Shown: positions 1-8,421, numbered from the stretch's first letter. The stretch is DNA of 64,000 nucleotides from Acidimicrobiia bacterium (GCA_022820925.1 JAJEEO010000008.1:186001-250000), one strand, 5' to 3'. A program made the numbers and translations. The notes: generated by a model not told the origin, from the letters alone.

Positions 1-645
1 GTCTCGGCCCACGTCCTCGCAGTGGCGGGCGAGCGCTTCGTTCGCTGCCCGGAAGCCGTCGACGTCGAGCGGGGTGGTGTTCCACTCATAGGCGTGCTCG
101 GCAACGATGCGCAGCGTCCGGCGCGGCCCGCTGCCCCCGATGAGGATCGGCGGCCGGCCGGGCGGCGGGTGAGGCTTCGAATTCGTGCCGCTGATGCGGA
201 AGTACTCACCCTCGAACGTTCCCGAGTCTGAGTACCAGAGCTCCTTCATGAGCGCGATCGCCTCTTCCAGACGGTCGTAACGCTCGGGACCGGCCGGGAA
301 GTGAATGCCGTAGATCTCGTGCTCGTCGGGATACCAGCCGGCGCCCAGGCCCATCACGAAGCGGCCAGGCGCGAGCGCATCGAGCTGCTGTGCCATGCGG
401 CCCACGTTGACCGGCTCGCGGAACGTCACCGGCGTGACCAGCGGCCCGAACCGGATGCGTTCGGTCTCCTCCGCTGCCATGACAAACGACAGGTAGACGT
501 CGATGGCGTCCTTCTGCTTGCCGTTGAAGTAGTGATCAGAACGGAACAGCGAGTTGAAGCCCAGGCGCTCGATGAGCTGGCAGACATGGCGCCACCGTTC
601 CCAGCCCAGCGGTGTTGCCTCTCCGATGATGATGCCGACGTCCAT
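1..645 (-). CDS. LLM class F420-dependent oxidoreductase, partial (C-terminus beyond left edge)
   Basis: A luciferase-like (bacterial luciferase fold) flavin or F420 oxidoreductase, cut by the window edge. The first 215 residues are present and the frame stays open to base 1. Visible family features are an N-terminal beta strand MDVGIIIGEATPLGW, LGFNSLFRSDHY with its acid-histidine pair, FGPLVTPVTFREPVNVGR, GRFVMGLGAGWYPDEH, and PPILIGGSGPRRTLRI near residue 170. The ATG at 645 has GGGGAGG five bases upstream, which fixes the start. LLM enzymes of this subgroup in actinobacteria usually use reduced F420, but cofactor and substrate cannot be read from the sequence. It is divergent from the GlcG-like gene at 717. 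Two further LLM proteins lie in the window, at 27590 and 51932. Confidence 0.88.
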   Translation of the reverse strand, partial: MDVGIIIGEATPLGWERWRHVCQLIERLGFNSLFRSDHYFNGKQKDAIDVYLSFVMAAEETERIRFGPLVTPVTFREPVNVGRMAQQLDALAPGRFVMGLGAGWYPDEHEIYGIHFPAGPERYDRLEEAIALMKELWYSDSGTFEGEYFRISGTNSKPHPPPGRPPILIGGSGPRRTLRIVAEHAYEWNTTPLDVDGFRAANEALARHCEDVGRD

Positions 646-716
646 GACTGCCTCCCCGGGTTGGCGAGTCGGAGCGTAGCCTCAGCGCGATTGCCTACTC
701 GAAGCCGGAGAATGAC

Positions 717-1151
717 ATGGCTGATGACACCGACACGGCTGCTGGACGCTCGCTGACGCTCGCGGGAGCCCGCAAGGCACTCGACGCTGCGCTGGCCAAG
801 GCCGAGGCGATGGATCGGCGGTTCTGCATCGCCGTGACCGACACCTCGGGCGAGCCAGTCGCGACCGCTCGCATGGACGGCGCACCGCGGCTGTCGGCTG
901 GCATCGCGCTCAACAAGGCATTCACCGTGGCCGGCTTCGGCGGCATGCCCAGCGGCAACTGGTGGAACCTGATCAAGGATGAGCCGTCGCTGGTGCACGG
1001 CATCACCCACACGCCACGCCTCATCGTGTTCGGCGGCGGCGTGGGGATCTTCGCCGACGGCGAGCTGGTGGGTGCCATCGGTGTGTCGGGCGGCTCCGCC
1101 GACGAGGACACCGAGGTCGCCCAGGCCGGCGCCGACGCACTCGCCGGCTAG
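717..1151 (+). CDS. GlcG/HbpS family heme-binding-like protein
   Basis: A 144-residue protein of the GlcG/HbpS (DUF336) fold. Seen in the sequence: LTLAGARKALDAALAKAEA at the N-terminus, FCIAVTDTSGEPVATARMDGA, the run AGIALNKAFTVAGF, and the glycine-rich C-terminal segment GGGVGIFADGELVGAIGVSGG near residues 105-125, which is the family hallmark. Family members include the extracellular heme-binding sensor partner HbpS and the glycolate-operon protein GlcG, and most have no defined activity. No signal peptide is seen, so it is probably cytoplasmic. The start has GGAG nine bases before ATG. It ends 17 bases before the end of the convergent RraA-family gene. Its role in this neighbourhood is unknown. 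Confidence 0.8.
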   Translation: MADDTDTAAGRSLTLAGARKALDAALAKAEAMDRRFCIAVTDTSGEPVATARMDGAPRLSAGIALNKAFTVAGFGGMPSGNWWNLIKDEPSLVHGITHTPRLIVFGGGVGIFADGELVGAIGVSGGSADEDTEVAQAGADALAG

Positions 1152-1167
1152 CCGGAACCGGCTTGGC

Positions 1168-1893
1168 TCAATTCTGGCGATTTGCCAGCCACTCCTCGAA
1201 CTCGGCGCGGCGGTCCTTCGCGATGGGGAACGTGCCGATCGAGCTCTCGCCCGCAGCGACGCGCTCGATGGCCCACTCTTCTTCGATCTCCTGGGCGTAG
1301 GAGTCGTTGGCGACCTCTTCGGCCAGCAGCGCCGGGATCACCACAGCCCCCTCGCCGTCGCCCACGATGATGTCGCCTGGCAGCACCGTGACGCCGGCGC
1401 ACGCGATCGGCACCTGGTGCTCGAGCGGTGTGTGCAGCCGGCCGAGCGTGGCCGCGTGCGACGACTGGTGGTACACGGGCAGGCCCACATCGGCCACCGC
1501 AGGCGTGTCGCGCAGCGCACCGTCGGTGATGAAGCCGGACGCGCCGAGGTGCTTGATGCGCATCGTGAAGATGTCGCCGATCGTGCCCGCGTGCGGCTCG
1601 CCGCGGGCTTCCACGATCAGCACCTCTTCAGGCTCGATGGACTCCACGGCTCGACGCTGCGCGTTCGGACCCTGCAGGCGGCGCTCGAAGTCCTCACGCT
1701 TGGGAACGAAGCGCAGCGTGTGGGCGTAGCCGAGCATCCGCTGGCCCTCATTGAGCGGGCGGAGCCCGTTGAGGAAGCTGTTCTGCATCCCTCGTCGCTG
1801 CATCTGGCCGGCCAGCGTGGCGGTGGACACCGCGTTGAACTTCATGCGCATGTCGTCGGTGAGCTCCACCGGGCGGTGTTCTGCGTCGGCCAT
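1168..1893 (-). CDS. RraA-fold protein (HMG/CHA aldolase-like)
   Basis: A 241-residue member of the RraA-like family, which includes class II pyruvate aldolases such as 4-carboxy-4-hydroxy-2-oxoadipate aldolase. Seen: KFNAVSTATLAGQMQRRG at the N-terminus, HAGTIGDIFTMRIKHLGASGF, the DGALRD motif whose Arg-Asp pair is catalytic in the aldolases, and GDIIVGDGEGAVVIP. The frame is open further upstream, but the ATG at 1893 is preceded by AAGGGGG at good spacing and the upstream residues look like untranslated leader. It is transcribed away from the ABC importer across a 245 bp region with two palindromes. Co-location suggests it processes something the importer brings in (inference). A true lyase cannot be told from an RNase E regulator-like paralogue by sequence alone, though RraA regulation of RNase E is an enterobacterial role. 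Confidence 0.8.
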   Translation of the reverse strand: MADAEHRPVELTDDMRMKFNAVSTATLAGQMQRRGMQNSFLNGLRPLNEGQRMLGYAHTLRFVPKREDFERRLQGPNAQRRAVESIEPEEVLIVEARGEPHAGTIGDIFTMRIKHLGASGFITDGALRDTPAVADVGLPVYHQSSHAATLGRLHTPLEHQVPIACAGVTVLPGDIIVGDGEGAVVIPALLAEEVANDSYAQEIEEEWAIERVAAGESSIGTFPIAKDRRAEFEEWLANRQN

Positions 1894-1962
1894 GGGATCC
1901 CCCTTGTTCTGCGCGGACCGGTCGATTCTGCATGTCGCCGGCACGCGCACTGTGCTTGCAGC

Positions 1963-2031
1963 AATGTAATCAGCACTCGGGCTGAGCGCGCTCAGTTTGA
2001 GTGCGCTCAGTTCTTGTGTTCGGATTATGCT
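1963..2031. promoter_or_regulatory. divergent promoter region with two tandem palindromic operator-like sites
   Basis: Between the RraA-fold gene and the ABC importer lie two near-identical palindromes, TGAGCGCGCTCA at 1983-1994 (perfect, extended to CTGAGCGCGCTCAG at 1982-1995) and TGAGTGCGCTCA at 1998-2009, with centres 15 bp apart. A further half-site GCACTC lies at 1973-1978. Possible -10 elements flank them: TACATT reading leftward at 1968-1963 and TATGCT reading rightward at 2026-2031. Each palindrome would then sit over the -35 zone of one promoter. The palindromes are directly visible. The promoter assignment and an operator function are inference. No regulator gene is adjacent. Confidence 0.5.
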
Positions 2032-2038
2032 CGCCGTC

Positions 2039-2061
2039 GGGCGGGGCCGAACGTCCCGCCC
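2039..2061 (+). other. GC-rich hairpin in the importer leader
   Basis: GGGCGGG at 2039-2045 and CCCGCCC at 2055-2061 form a perfect 7-bp stem with a 9-base loop. It lies in the untranslated region about 80 bases before the binding-protein start. No U-run follows, so it is not a terminator. It could stabilise the transcript or be chance in GC-rich DNA. Confidence 0.35.
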
Positions 2062-2138
2062 GCAGGGGAGGCGGGCTCGAGATGAGCTGGGTTCCCGACC
2101 GGGAAGCACTTCCAGGTCGCCATAGGGAGGGGAAGCTC

Positions 2139-3569
2139 ATGCTTCGCAAATTGACAGCAATCGCATTCGTGTTCGTGCTTGTCGCCGCAGCCTGCGCCAG
2201 CGACGACGACGCCGACACGGCAGACACACAAGCGCCGGCGGCGACTGAGGCACCGGCCGCCACCGAAGCTCCTGCGCCGGCCGACGACATGGATGACGAC
2301 ATGGCCGACGACGCCATGGCCATGGACCAAGCCGGCGACTTCTGCGGCTTGGGAACTGGCGAGCCGGCGACCGGCGAGCCGATCGTCATCGGCAACGTGA
2401 CGACATCTATTCCCGGCATCGACTTCTCGAGCGGGCCGCTCATGATGCAGGCGTACTTCGACTGCGTCAACGACAACGGCGGCATTCACGGCCGCCCGAT
2501 CCAAATGGTGTGGGAGAACGACAACGGCACTCCCGAAGACGCCGCGGCTGCCGCCCGCAAGCTGATCGAGACCGACCAGCTTGTCGCCATCGGCGGCGGT
2601 TTCTCGATCCTGGACTGCCCGGTGAACGCGGCCTACTACGAGGAGCAGGGCTACAACGTGGTGCTGGCCGGCGTGCCCGGTGAGTGCTTCAGCTCGCCGA
2701 ATATTGCAGCGACCAACATGGGACCGGCCTACTCGCTGCTGGGTGCCGCACAGGCAGTCGTCGCGAAGGGGCCGGCGAACAAGGTCGTCACCACGACCGG
2801 TGTCTCGCCCGCAGCGGAGTACGCCAACTCGCTCGCAGGTGTGTTCATCGAACAGGCCGGCCTCGAATGGGAAGACGTCCAGTACGAGCTGCCCATCCAG
2901 GACGCGACGTCCGTCGCACTCGACTTGGTGAGCCGCGCCGGTGACGGCGGCGGCGTGCTGCTGAACTACACGCCGCCCGAGGGTCTCAAGATCCTCAAGG
3001 CGGCCGAAGAGCAAGGCCTGATCGACAGGGTCATCTGGGGTTCGTCGACCCCGTTGAACGACAGCTCGGTGGCAGTCGCGCTCGGCTCTGCTTGGGCAGG
3101 CAAGATCAACATCAACGCCGAATTCAGCCTGCTCGACGATCCTCGGCCCGACATCGAGCTCTACCGGCAGGTGTCCGCTGAGTACTGGCCCGAATCGCCA
3201 CTCGGCAGCTTCCAGCAGATGGGATTCGTGGCAGGTCGGATCATCGTTCACGCGCTTCTGGGCATGGACCCGGCCGACCTCGATGACCCGGTCGCCGTCA
3301 ATGCCGCGATCGGCGCAGTCAAGAACTTCCAGTCAGACCACCTGTGCAAGCCGTGGTACTTCGGCGGCCTGCCGCAGGGCAACGTTCCGAACAACTGGGA
3401 CTACAACGTGGTTCCTGACGGCGTCGACCGCATGATCGACGAGAGCGGCTGCTTCGAGATCGCTGCCATCGAGCCCATCCTGGTCGCCGTGCGCGAGGCC
3501 GAAGCGGCCGGCGGCCTGACTTCCGACGAGCCGAACAACTGGAAGGGCGGCCTGGGCTCGGGCGGCTGA
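2139..3569 (+). CDS. ABC transporter substrate-binding lipoprotein, branched-chain amino acid type
   Basis: A 476-residue periplasmic-binding-protein type 1 (LivK-like) receptor. The N-terminus MLRKLTAIAFVFVLVAAAC is a lipoprotein signal peptide with the lipobox ending at Cys19. It is followed by a low-complexity acidic, Ala/Pro-rich tether to about residue 65, usual in actinobacterial receptors. The mature domain starts near GEPIVIGNVTTSIPGIDFS and keeps the type 1 features NDNGGIHGRPIQMVWENDNG and the DQLVAIGGGFSILDCP region. An earlier in-frame start exists, but GGGAGGGG sits six bases before the ATG at 2139. It heads the operon with two permeases and two ATPases. Ligands of this family go far beyond amino acids (amides, aromatic acids, urea), so the substrate is open. 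Confidence 0.88.
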   Translation: MLRKLTAIAFVFVLVAAACASDDDADTADTQAPAATEAPAATEAPAPADDMDDDMADDAMAMDQAGDFCGLGTGEPATGEPIVIGNVTTSIPGIDFSSGPLMMQAYFDCVNDNGGIHGRPIQMVWENDNGTPEDAAAAARKLIETDQLVAIGGGFSILDCPVNAAYYEEQGYNVVLAGVPGECFSSPNIAATNMGPAYSLLGAAQAVVAKGPANKVVTTTGVSPAAEYANSLAGVFIEQAGLEWEDVQYELPIQDATSVALDLVSRAGDGGGVLLNYTPPEGLKILKAAEEQGLIDRVIWGSSTPLNDSSVAVALGSAWAGKININAEFSLLDDPRPDIELYRQVSAEYWPESPLGSFQQMGFVAGRIIVHALLGMDPADLDDPVAVNAAIGAVKNFQSDHLCKPWYFGGLPQGNVPNNWDYNVVPDGVDRMIDESGCFEIAAIEPILVAVREAEAAGGLTSDEPNNWKGGLGSGG

Positions 3570-3614
3570 TCCGAGTAGCTCAACACCCGATACACACCGC
3601 ATACTTCGCTTCGG

Positions 3615-4541
3615 ATGCCTGACAGTTCGATACTGCTGCCATTCCTGATTCAAGGCTTGGCATTCGGAGCGATGTATGCGGTGACCGGGACGAGCATCGT
3701 CGTCCTGTTCCGCACTACCGGAGTGGTGAACCTGGCCTTCGGCGCCATCGGGTCGATGGGGGTCCACATCGTCTGGTCGTTGATGGGCGGCTCGATCATG
3801 GCGCCCGAGCCTCAAGTGTCGGGGTTCAAAATCCTGCTGTACCCGGCGCTGGTAGCAATCTGCGCGCTTCTCTTCCTGATCTACGGCAGGGTGATCGCCC
3901 CGCTGCTGGACAAGCGTGATGCCCTGGTGAAGTCGCTGGGAACCGTGGCACTGACGCTCATGCTGATGGGCATCATGAAGCAGCGCTGGGACACGTCGAA
4001 ACCCCGCTCGCTGCACTTTCCCAAGTCGACCTTCACCGTCGGCGGAACCGTCGTGTCCACCAACCAGATCCTGGCACTGGTGTTCGCACTGGCCGTCGTG
4101 ATCGGCGTCGGGCAATACCTCAAGCGCACCGACACCGGCACGGCGATGCGGGCGATTGCCAACAACCGGGAGACGTCGGGCCTGCTGGGCGTCCCGGTTC
4201 GACGGGTCGAAGCGATTGCATGGTTCGGCGCGGGACTGCTGTGCGGCTGCGTGTTCCTGCTGCTGCCGTCGCTCTTCAAGAGCATGGACCAGGCCACGCT
4301 CACGTGGTTCGTCATCCCGGCGCTGGCCGGAGCCATCGTCGGCCAGCTGCGCTCGCTGTGGGTCACCTTCGGCGCCAGCCTGCTCATCGGGGTGGTGGAG
4401 TCGTTGCTGACGCCGTTCAGCGGCAACCTGAAGTTCCTCTCCGAGCTCAGACGTCTGACTCCGGTCGTGGTCGCGGTGGTTGCGATTCTGTGGATCTCGC
4501 GGCGCCGAACCGTCGTGCTCGCCGGCAGGGAGATGAACTGA
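3615..4541 (+). CDS. livH: branched-chain amino acid type ABC transporter permease (LivH-like)
   Basis: A 308-residue inner-membrane permease with about eight hydrophobic segments. LivH hallmarks are the N-terminal LIQGLAFGAMYAVTGTSIVVLFRTTGVVNLAFGAIG (residues about 11-46), the cytoplasmic loop with TGTAMRAIANNRETSGLLGVPVRRVEAIAWF that couples to the ATPases, and a terminal arginine-rich tail. It forms the translocation pore with the LivM protein that follows. It starts 45 bp after the binding-protein stop and overlaps livM by one base (TGATG). No clear Shine-Dalgarno is visible before its ATG. The symbol denotes family position only; the transported substrate is unknown. Confidence 0.88.
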   Translation: MPDSSILLPFLIQGLAFGAMYAVTGTSIVVLFRTTGVVNLAFGAIGSMGVHIVWSLMGGSIMAPEPQVSGFKILLYPALVAICALLFLIYGRVIAPLLDKRDALVKSLGTVALTLMLMGIMKQRWDTSKPRSLHFPKSTFTVGGTVVSTNQILALVFALAVVIGVGQYLKRTDTGTAMRAIANNRETSGLLGVPVRRVEAIAWFGAGLLCGCVFLLLPSLFKSMDQATLTWFVIPALAGAIVGQLRSLWVTFGASLLIGVVESLLTPFSGNLKFLSELRRLTPVVVAVVAILWISRRRTVVLAGREMN

Positions 4542-5521
4542 TGGTGGGCCGCGTGTTCTCGCACCGGGCGTTCCAGCCGACGATTGCCGCCGGGTTGATG
4601 GTCTTCGCCCTCTTCGCCATGCCTTCGATCTTCGACGCCACGTGGATCTTCAACTTCACTCAGATGGCGATCTATTCGATGGTCGCCGCGAGCGTCGGGA
4701 TGCTGTACGGCAGGGTCGGTCTCGTATCGCTGGGCCAGGTTGCTCCCTACGGCATCGGTGCTTGGGTGACAATTCGCCTCGCGTTCGCCACCGACATCCC
4801 CTACCCGATACTGCTGGCCATCGGCGGCGGTGTGGCCGCCATCATCGGATTGCTCATCGGCTTGCCCGCGCTGCGCGTCAGCGGGCTCTACCTGGCGCTC
4901 GTGACGCTCATGCTCGCCGTCGGAGTCGAGGTCATCCTGTTCCGGCTGAAGTTCGCGAATGGCGGCCCTGGCTTCAACGGGCTCGCGCTGACGATGAGCG
5001 ATCGGGCCCCGGTGCCGCGGCCCGCCTTCGCCGAAGGGGATATTGCGTACTTCAGGTTTGTCGTGATCGTTGCGTGCGTCATCTTCATGCTCGCTGTCGC
5101 CTTCCTCGCATCCAAGCCCGGACGCGCTTGGGCGTCGGTGCACCAGAGCGAACCGTCGGCGCTGGCCTCGGGCATCAGCGTCACGCGCTACAAACTGATG
5201 GCGTTCGGACTCGCTGCATTCATGGCGGGCGTGGCGGGCGGGCTCTACGGCGCTCATGTGCAATGGTCGATCGGCGTCGACCAGTTCAACCGGCAGGCAG
5301 CGCTGTTCTTGATCGCCGTCGTGCTGATGGGCGGCATCGGTTCGCTGTGGGGCGCACTGCTGGCGGCCTTCTTCGCGACGATCCTGCTGCCATTCCTCAC
5401 CCAGAACGTCATCGGCCATCAGTTCTGGAACGACTTCGCGCTCACCATCTTCGGCATCGGCTTGATGATCAATCTCATCCAGACGACGAGGGCCATGGAC
5501 AAGAAGGGCCTGCTGGAATGA
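4541..5521 (+). CDS. livM: branched-chain amino acid type ABC transporter permease (LivM-like)
   Basis: The second permease of the importer, 326 residues with about nine membrane segments. Family features: YSMVAASVGMLYGRVGLVSLGQVAPYGIGAW (about residues 45-75), the LRVSGLYLALVTLMLAVGVEVI helix, the ATPase-coupling loop GRAWASVHQSEPSALASGISVTRYKLMAF, and the C-terminal GGIGSLWGALLAAFF. It begins at the ATG that overlaps the livH stop and ends overlapping the livG start (ATGA), so translation is probably coupled along the operon. A longer in-frame extension into livH is not credible, because those residues are out-of-frame livH sequence. Confidence 0.9.
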   Translation: MVGRVFSHRAFQPTIAAGLMVFALFAMPSIFDATWIFNFTQMAIYSMVAASVGMLYGRVGLVSLGQVAPYGIGAWVTIRLAFATDIPYPILLAIGGGVAAIIGLLIGLPALRVSGLYLALVTLMLAVGVEVILFRLKFANGGPGFNGLALTMSDRAPVPRPAFAEGDIAYFRFVVIVACVIFMLAVAFLASKPGRAWASVHQSEPSALASGISVTRYKLMAFGLAAFMAGVAGGLYGAHVQWSIGVDQFNRQAALFLIAVVLMGGIGSLWGALLAAFFATILLPFLTQNVIGHQFWNDFALTIFGIGLMINLIQTTRAMDKKGLLE

Positions 5522-6234
5522 TCGAGATCACCGATCTGAGCGTGCAGTTCGGCGGCGTCCGCTCGCTCGACGAGGTGACGCTCACCTTTCCGGGCGGCAA
5601 CTGCGGTTTGATCGGCCCCAACGGTGCCGGCAAGACCACGCTGTTCAACGTGATGTCGGGCTTCGTGACCCCCGTAGCCGGCCGCATCCGCATCGACGAT
5701 GTCGACCTCCTGGACATCGCGGACTACCGGCGGGCTCGCTGGGGAGTGCGCAGAACCTTCCAGACAGTGCAGACCATCGAGAGCCTGACGGTGTACGAGA
5801 ACGTGCGGACGGTCCACGAGCACGCCGCCGAGGGATCTCGCGCCGAGCGGCAGGACTCTGTCGACGACGTGCTGGCGTTCGTCGGGCTGAGCGATGTTCG
5901 CGACAAGGTGGTCCGCACACTGTCGCAGCGTGATCGTCGCTTCATCGAAGTAGCGCGGGCCATCGTGGGCGAGCCAAAGGTGGTGCTGCTCGATGAGCCT
6001 GCTGCCGGGCTTCCCGAGGAGGAAACCGATCATCTGGCACAGATCATTCGAAGCGTGCCCGAACGCACAGGTGCGACGGTGATCCTGGTGGACCACGACA
6101 TGTCGCTGGTGCAGGCGTGCTGCGACTGGACAGCGGTGCTCGACTTCGGGCGCCTCGTGGCTGCCGGTCCAACGGCCGACGTGCTGCACGACGAGCGGGT
6201 GCTCGCCGCCTACGTCGGCGACGAGGAGGCGTGA
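5518..6234 (+). CDS. livG: branched-chain amino acid type ABC transporter ATPase (LivG-like)
   Basis: A 238-residue ATP-binding subunit. Walker A GPNGAGKTT is at residues 33-41 and Walker B VVLLDEPAAGLP has the catalytic pair D159-E160, followed by a LVDHDMSLV switch histidine. The ABC signature, normally LSGGQ or a close variant in LivG, reads LSQRD at residues 135-139, so the central glycines are lost. Residues downstream (RRFIEVARAI) match the family. It overlaps livM by four bases and livF follows within three bases. It presumably pairs with LivF in a heterodimer in which one composite site is degenerate (inference from the altered signature). Confidence 0.88.
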   Translation: MIEITDLSVQFGGVRSLDEVTLTFPGGNCGLIGPNGAGKTTLFNVMSGFVTPVAGRIRIDDVDLLDIADYRRARWGVRRTFQTVQTIESLTVYENVRTVHEHAAEGSRAERQDSVDDVLAFVGLSDVRDKVVRTLSQRDRRFIEVARAIVGEPKVVLLDEPAAGLPEEETDHLAQIIRSVPERTGATVILVDHDMSLVQACCDWTAVLDFGRLVAAGPTADVLHDERVLAAYVGDEEA

Positions 6235-6236
6235 CC

Positions 6237-7010
6237 GTGGCTGACGGGATGCCGTCCGACGGCAACGTGACGAGTGTCGCCGCGAATGGGGCCGCCATGT
6301 CCGATCTGGTGCTCAGCGATCTGACCGTCGACCGCGGCGGGCGGCCTGTGGTTCACGATGTCTCCATCGAGGTGCCGCCCGGCGAGATCACCACGATGCT
6401 GGGACCCAACGGTGCGGGCAAATCCAGCCTTGCCGCCGCGATCGCCGGTCTGGCCCGAGTGCGCTCCGGGCAGGTCGCGCTGGGAGGCCACGACATCACC
6501 AGTTGGCGACCTGAGCGAGTGCGTCATGCAGGGGTGTCGGTGGTTCCCGAGGGTCGTCGGCTGCTGACCGATCTGACCGTGGCCGACAACATGCGTGTGG
6601 CGACCTACTCGCTCGACGAGGAGGCCGCGGCGGACGGCGTCGAATATGCGCGGTCGCTGTTTCCCGAGCTGGACCGTCGCTGGGAGAGCTTCGGCCGGCT
6701 GCTGTCGGGCGGCGAGCAGCAGATGGTGGTGCTGGCCCAGGCGCTGGTGTCGCGGCCCAAGGTGCTCGTCGTCGACGAGCTCTCGCTGGGATTGGCGCCC
6801 ATCGTCGTGAAGCGGCTCACGCCGGTGCTGGCCGAGGTGGCCGACAGCGGCGTGGCGGTACTGCTGATCGAGCAGTTCGCCCAGGTGGCGCTGGCAATGG
6901 CCACCAAGGCGTACGTGCTCGAAGGCGGGCGCATCCGCTACGACGGCACCGCAGAAGAGCTGATCCGCCAGCCCGAAGTGCTGCACTCGGCATACCTGCT
7001 GCAGGACTGA
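6237..7010 (+). CDS. livF: branched-chain amino acid type ABC transporter ATPase (LivF-like)
   Basis: A 257-residue ATPase with Walker A GPNGAGKS (about residues 56-63), a canonical LSGGEQQM signature, and Walker B VLVVDELSLGLAP with LLIEQF. Start choice: GTG at 6237 has AGGAGG seven bases upstream. GTG at 6231 would place that Shine-Dalgarno too close, and ATG at 6297 matches the usual family N-terminus but has a weak site. The first about 20 residues before MSDLVLSDLTV are therefore uncertain. It completes the importer; the MBL hydrolase gene follows 7 bp later. Confidence 0.88.
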   Translation: MADGMPSDGNVTSVAANGAAMSDLVLSDLTVDRGGRPVVHDVSIEVPPGEITTMLGPNGAGKSSLAAAIAGLARVRSGQVALGGHDITSWRPERVRHAGVSVVPEGRRLLTDLTVADNMRVATYSLDEEAAADGVEYARSLFPELDRRWESFGRLLSGGEQQMVVLAQALVSRPKVLVVDELSLGLAPIVVKRLTPVLAEVADSGVAVLLIEQFAQVALAMATKAYVLEGGRIRYDGTAEELIRQPEVLHSAYLLQD

Positions 7011-7017
7011 GCAGGCG

Positions 7018-8421
7018 ATGACGGACGGCGCTGGCTCAGCGACATCACGGCCCCGACTGTCGGTGGAACCCGAAGGGAGCGTTGTGGCATCGACCAAGAC
7101 TGTTGACCCCATCGAGCTGTCGAGCCGGCTCATCGACACGGGCGTGGCCGACGAGCGGATCGTGCGGGTCGACAACGCGCTCAGCGAGATCGACGACAAC
7201 GTGGCCGTGATCGAGGCGTTCAGCAACATGGTCGCCTTCGGCACCGACGATGGCTTGGTGTGCTTCGATGCCAGCGGGCCGCTGAGCGGGGCGGCGGTCG
7301 TGGAATCGCTGCGCGGCTGGTCCGCTGACCGCATCAACACGCTGCTGTACACGCACGGCCACATCGATCACGTGGGAGGCAGCGGTGCGTTGGCAGCCGA
7401 TGCGGCAGCGCGAGGCCAGCCGGCGCCTCAGGTGGTGGGGCACGACAACGTGATCCCACGCTTCGAGCGCTACAACGCCACCAACGGCTACAACCTCATC
7501 ATCAACCGGCGTCAGTTCGCCGGCCTGCCGCCGAACCATCCAGCACAGGGGGCTTCGCTGCGCCATCGTGGCGTCGGCATCACCAGCGACGAACCGAGAT
7601 TCCTGCCTGCCGATGCGCTGTGGCCGACGCGCACCTACAGCTCGAGTGATTCGCTCTCGGTGGGCGGGCTCGACTTCGAGCTGCATCACGACAAGGGCGA
7701 GACCGACGACCACACCTGGGCCTGGGTGCCCTCGCATCGGGCAATCTGCGCCGGCGACCTGGTCGTGTGGGTGTTCCCCAATGCCGGTAACCCGCAGAAG
7801 GTGCAGCGCTACCCGCTGGAATGGGCGCGGGCGCTGCGCAGCATGGACGCCCTCGAACCTGAGCTGTTGATACCTGCACACGGTCCGCCCGTGCGGGGCC
7901 GCGAGCGCATCGCCACCGTGCTGCTGACGCGTGCCGAGGCGCTGGAGTCACTGGTGAGCCAGACGATCGACCTCATGAACGAGGGCGCGTCGCTGGACGA
8001 GATCCTCCAGAGCGTCAGGCTGCCCGCCGAGTGGCTGGAGCGCCCGTGGATGCGGCCGATCTACGACGAGCCCGAGTTCGTGATCCGCAACATCTGGCGC
8101 CTGTATGGCGGATGGTGGGATCTCGACCCCGCATACCTGAAACCGTCGCCCAAGGCGGCGCTTGCCGACGAGCTGGTGCGCCTGGGAGGCGGTGCCGAGG
8201 TGTTCGCACAGCGAGCGCAAGAGCTGGTCGAGGCCGGCGATCTCAAGCTGGCGTGCCACCTGATCGAGCTGGCGGTGGGCGCCGACCCGTCATCGGCCAG
8301 CTTGCACGGCGTTCGAGCCGAGATTTACGAGGCCCGCCGGGCGGCCGAGCAGTCGCTGATGTCGACCAGCATCTTCAGCGCCGCAGCCGCCGAGTCGCGC
8401 GAGATCGCCGAGAGCGACTAG
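7018..8421 (+). CDS. MBL-fold hydrolase with alkylsulfatase dimerisation domain
   Basis: A 467-residue metallo-beta-lactamase-fold enzyme. The zinc motif THGHIDHVGG (near residue 117) gives HxHxDH, with further ligands expected in DFELHHDKGETDDHTW and PAHGPPVRG. The C-terminal part IRNIWRLYGGWWDLDPAYLKPS is the typical dimerisation segment of BDS1/SdsA1-type linear and secondary alkylsulfatases, followed by a helical SCP2-poor tail. The family cleaves sulfate or other esters to alcohols, but many members are uncharacterised. It starts 7 bp after livF. An alternative GTG start at 7084 has the better ribosome site (AAGGGAG), which would shorten it by 22 residues. Position at the end of the importer operon suggests it acts on imported compounds (inference). 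Confidence 0.8.
   Translation: MTDGAGSATSRPRLSVEPEGSVVASTKTVDPIELSSRLIDTGVADERIVRVDNALSEIDDNVAVIEAFSNMVAFGTDDGLVCFDASGPLSGAAVVESLRGWSADRINTLLYTHGHIDHVGGSGALAADAAARGQPAPQVVGHDNVIPRFERYNATNGYNLIINRRQFAGLPPNHPAQGASLRHRGVGITSDEPRFLPADALWPTRTYSSSDSLSVGGLDFELHHDKGETDDHTWAWVPSHRAICAGDLVVWVFPNAGNPQKVQRYPLEWARALRSMDALEPELLIPAHGPPVRGRERIATVLLTRAEALESLVSQTIDLMNEGASLDEILQSVRLPAEWLERPWMRPIYDEPEFVIRNIWRLYGGWWDLDPAYLKPSPKAALADELVRLGGGAEVFAQRAQELVEAGDLKLACHLIELAVGADPSSASLHGVRAEIYEARRAAEQSLMSTSIFSAAAAESREIAESD

Noticed and set aside
1168..1893. RNase E activity regulator RraA
   Set aside because: That role is established for enterobacteria only. The DGALRD motif and context fit the aldolase-like branch of the fold at least as well.
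2039..2061. Intrinsic terminator before the ABC importer
   Set aside because: The stem is strong, but no T-run follows and the gene order gives no reason for termination there.
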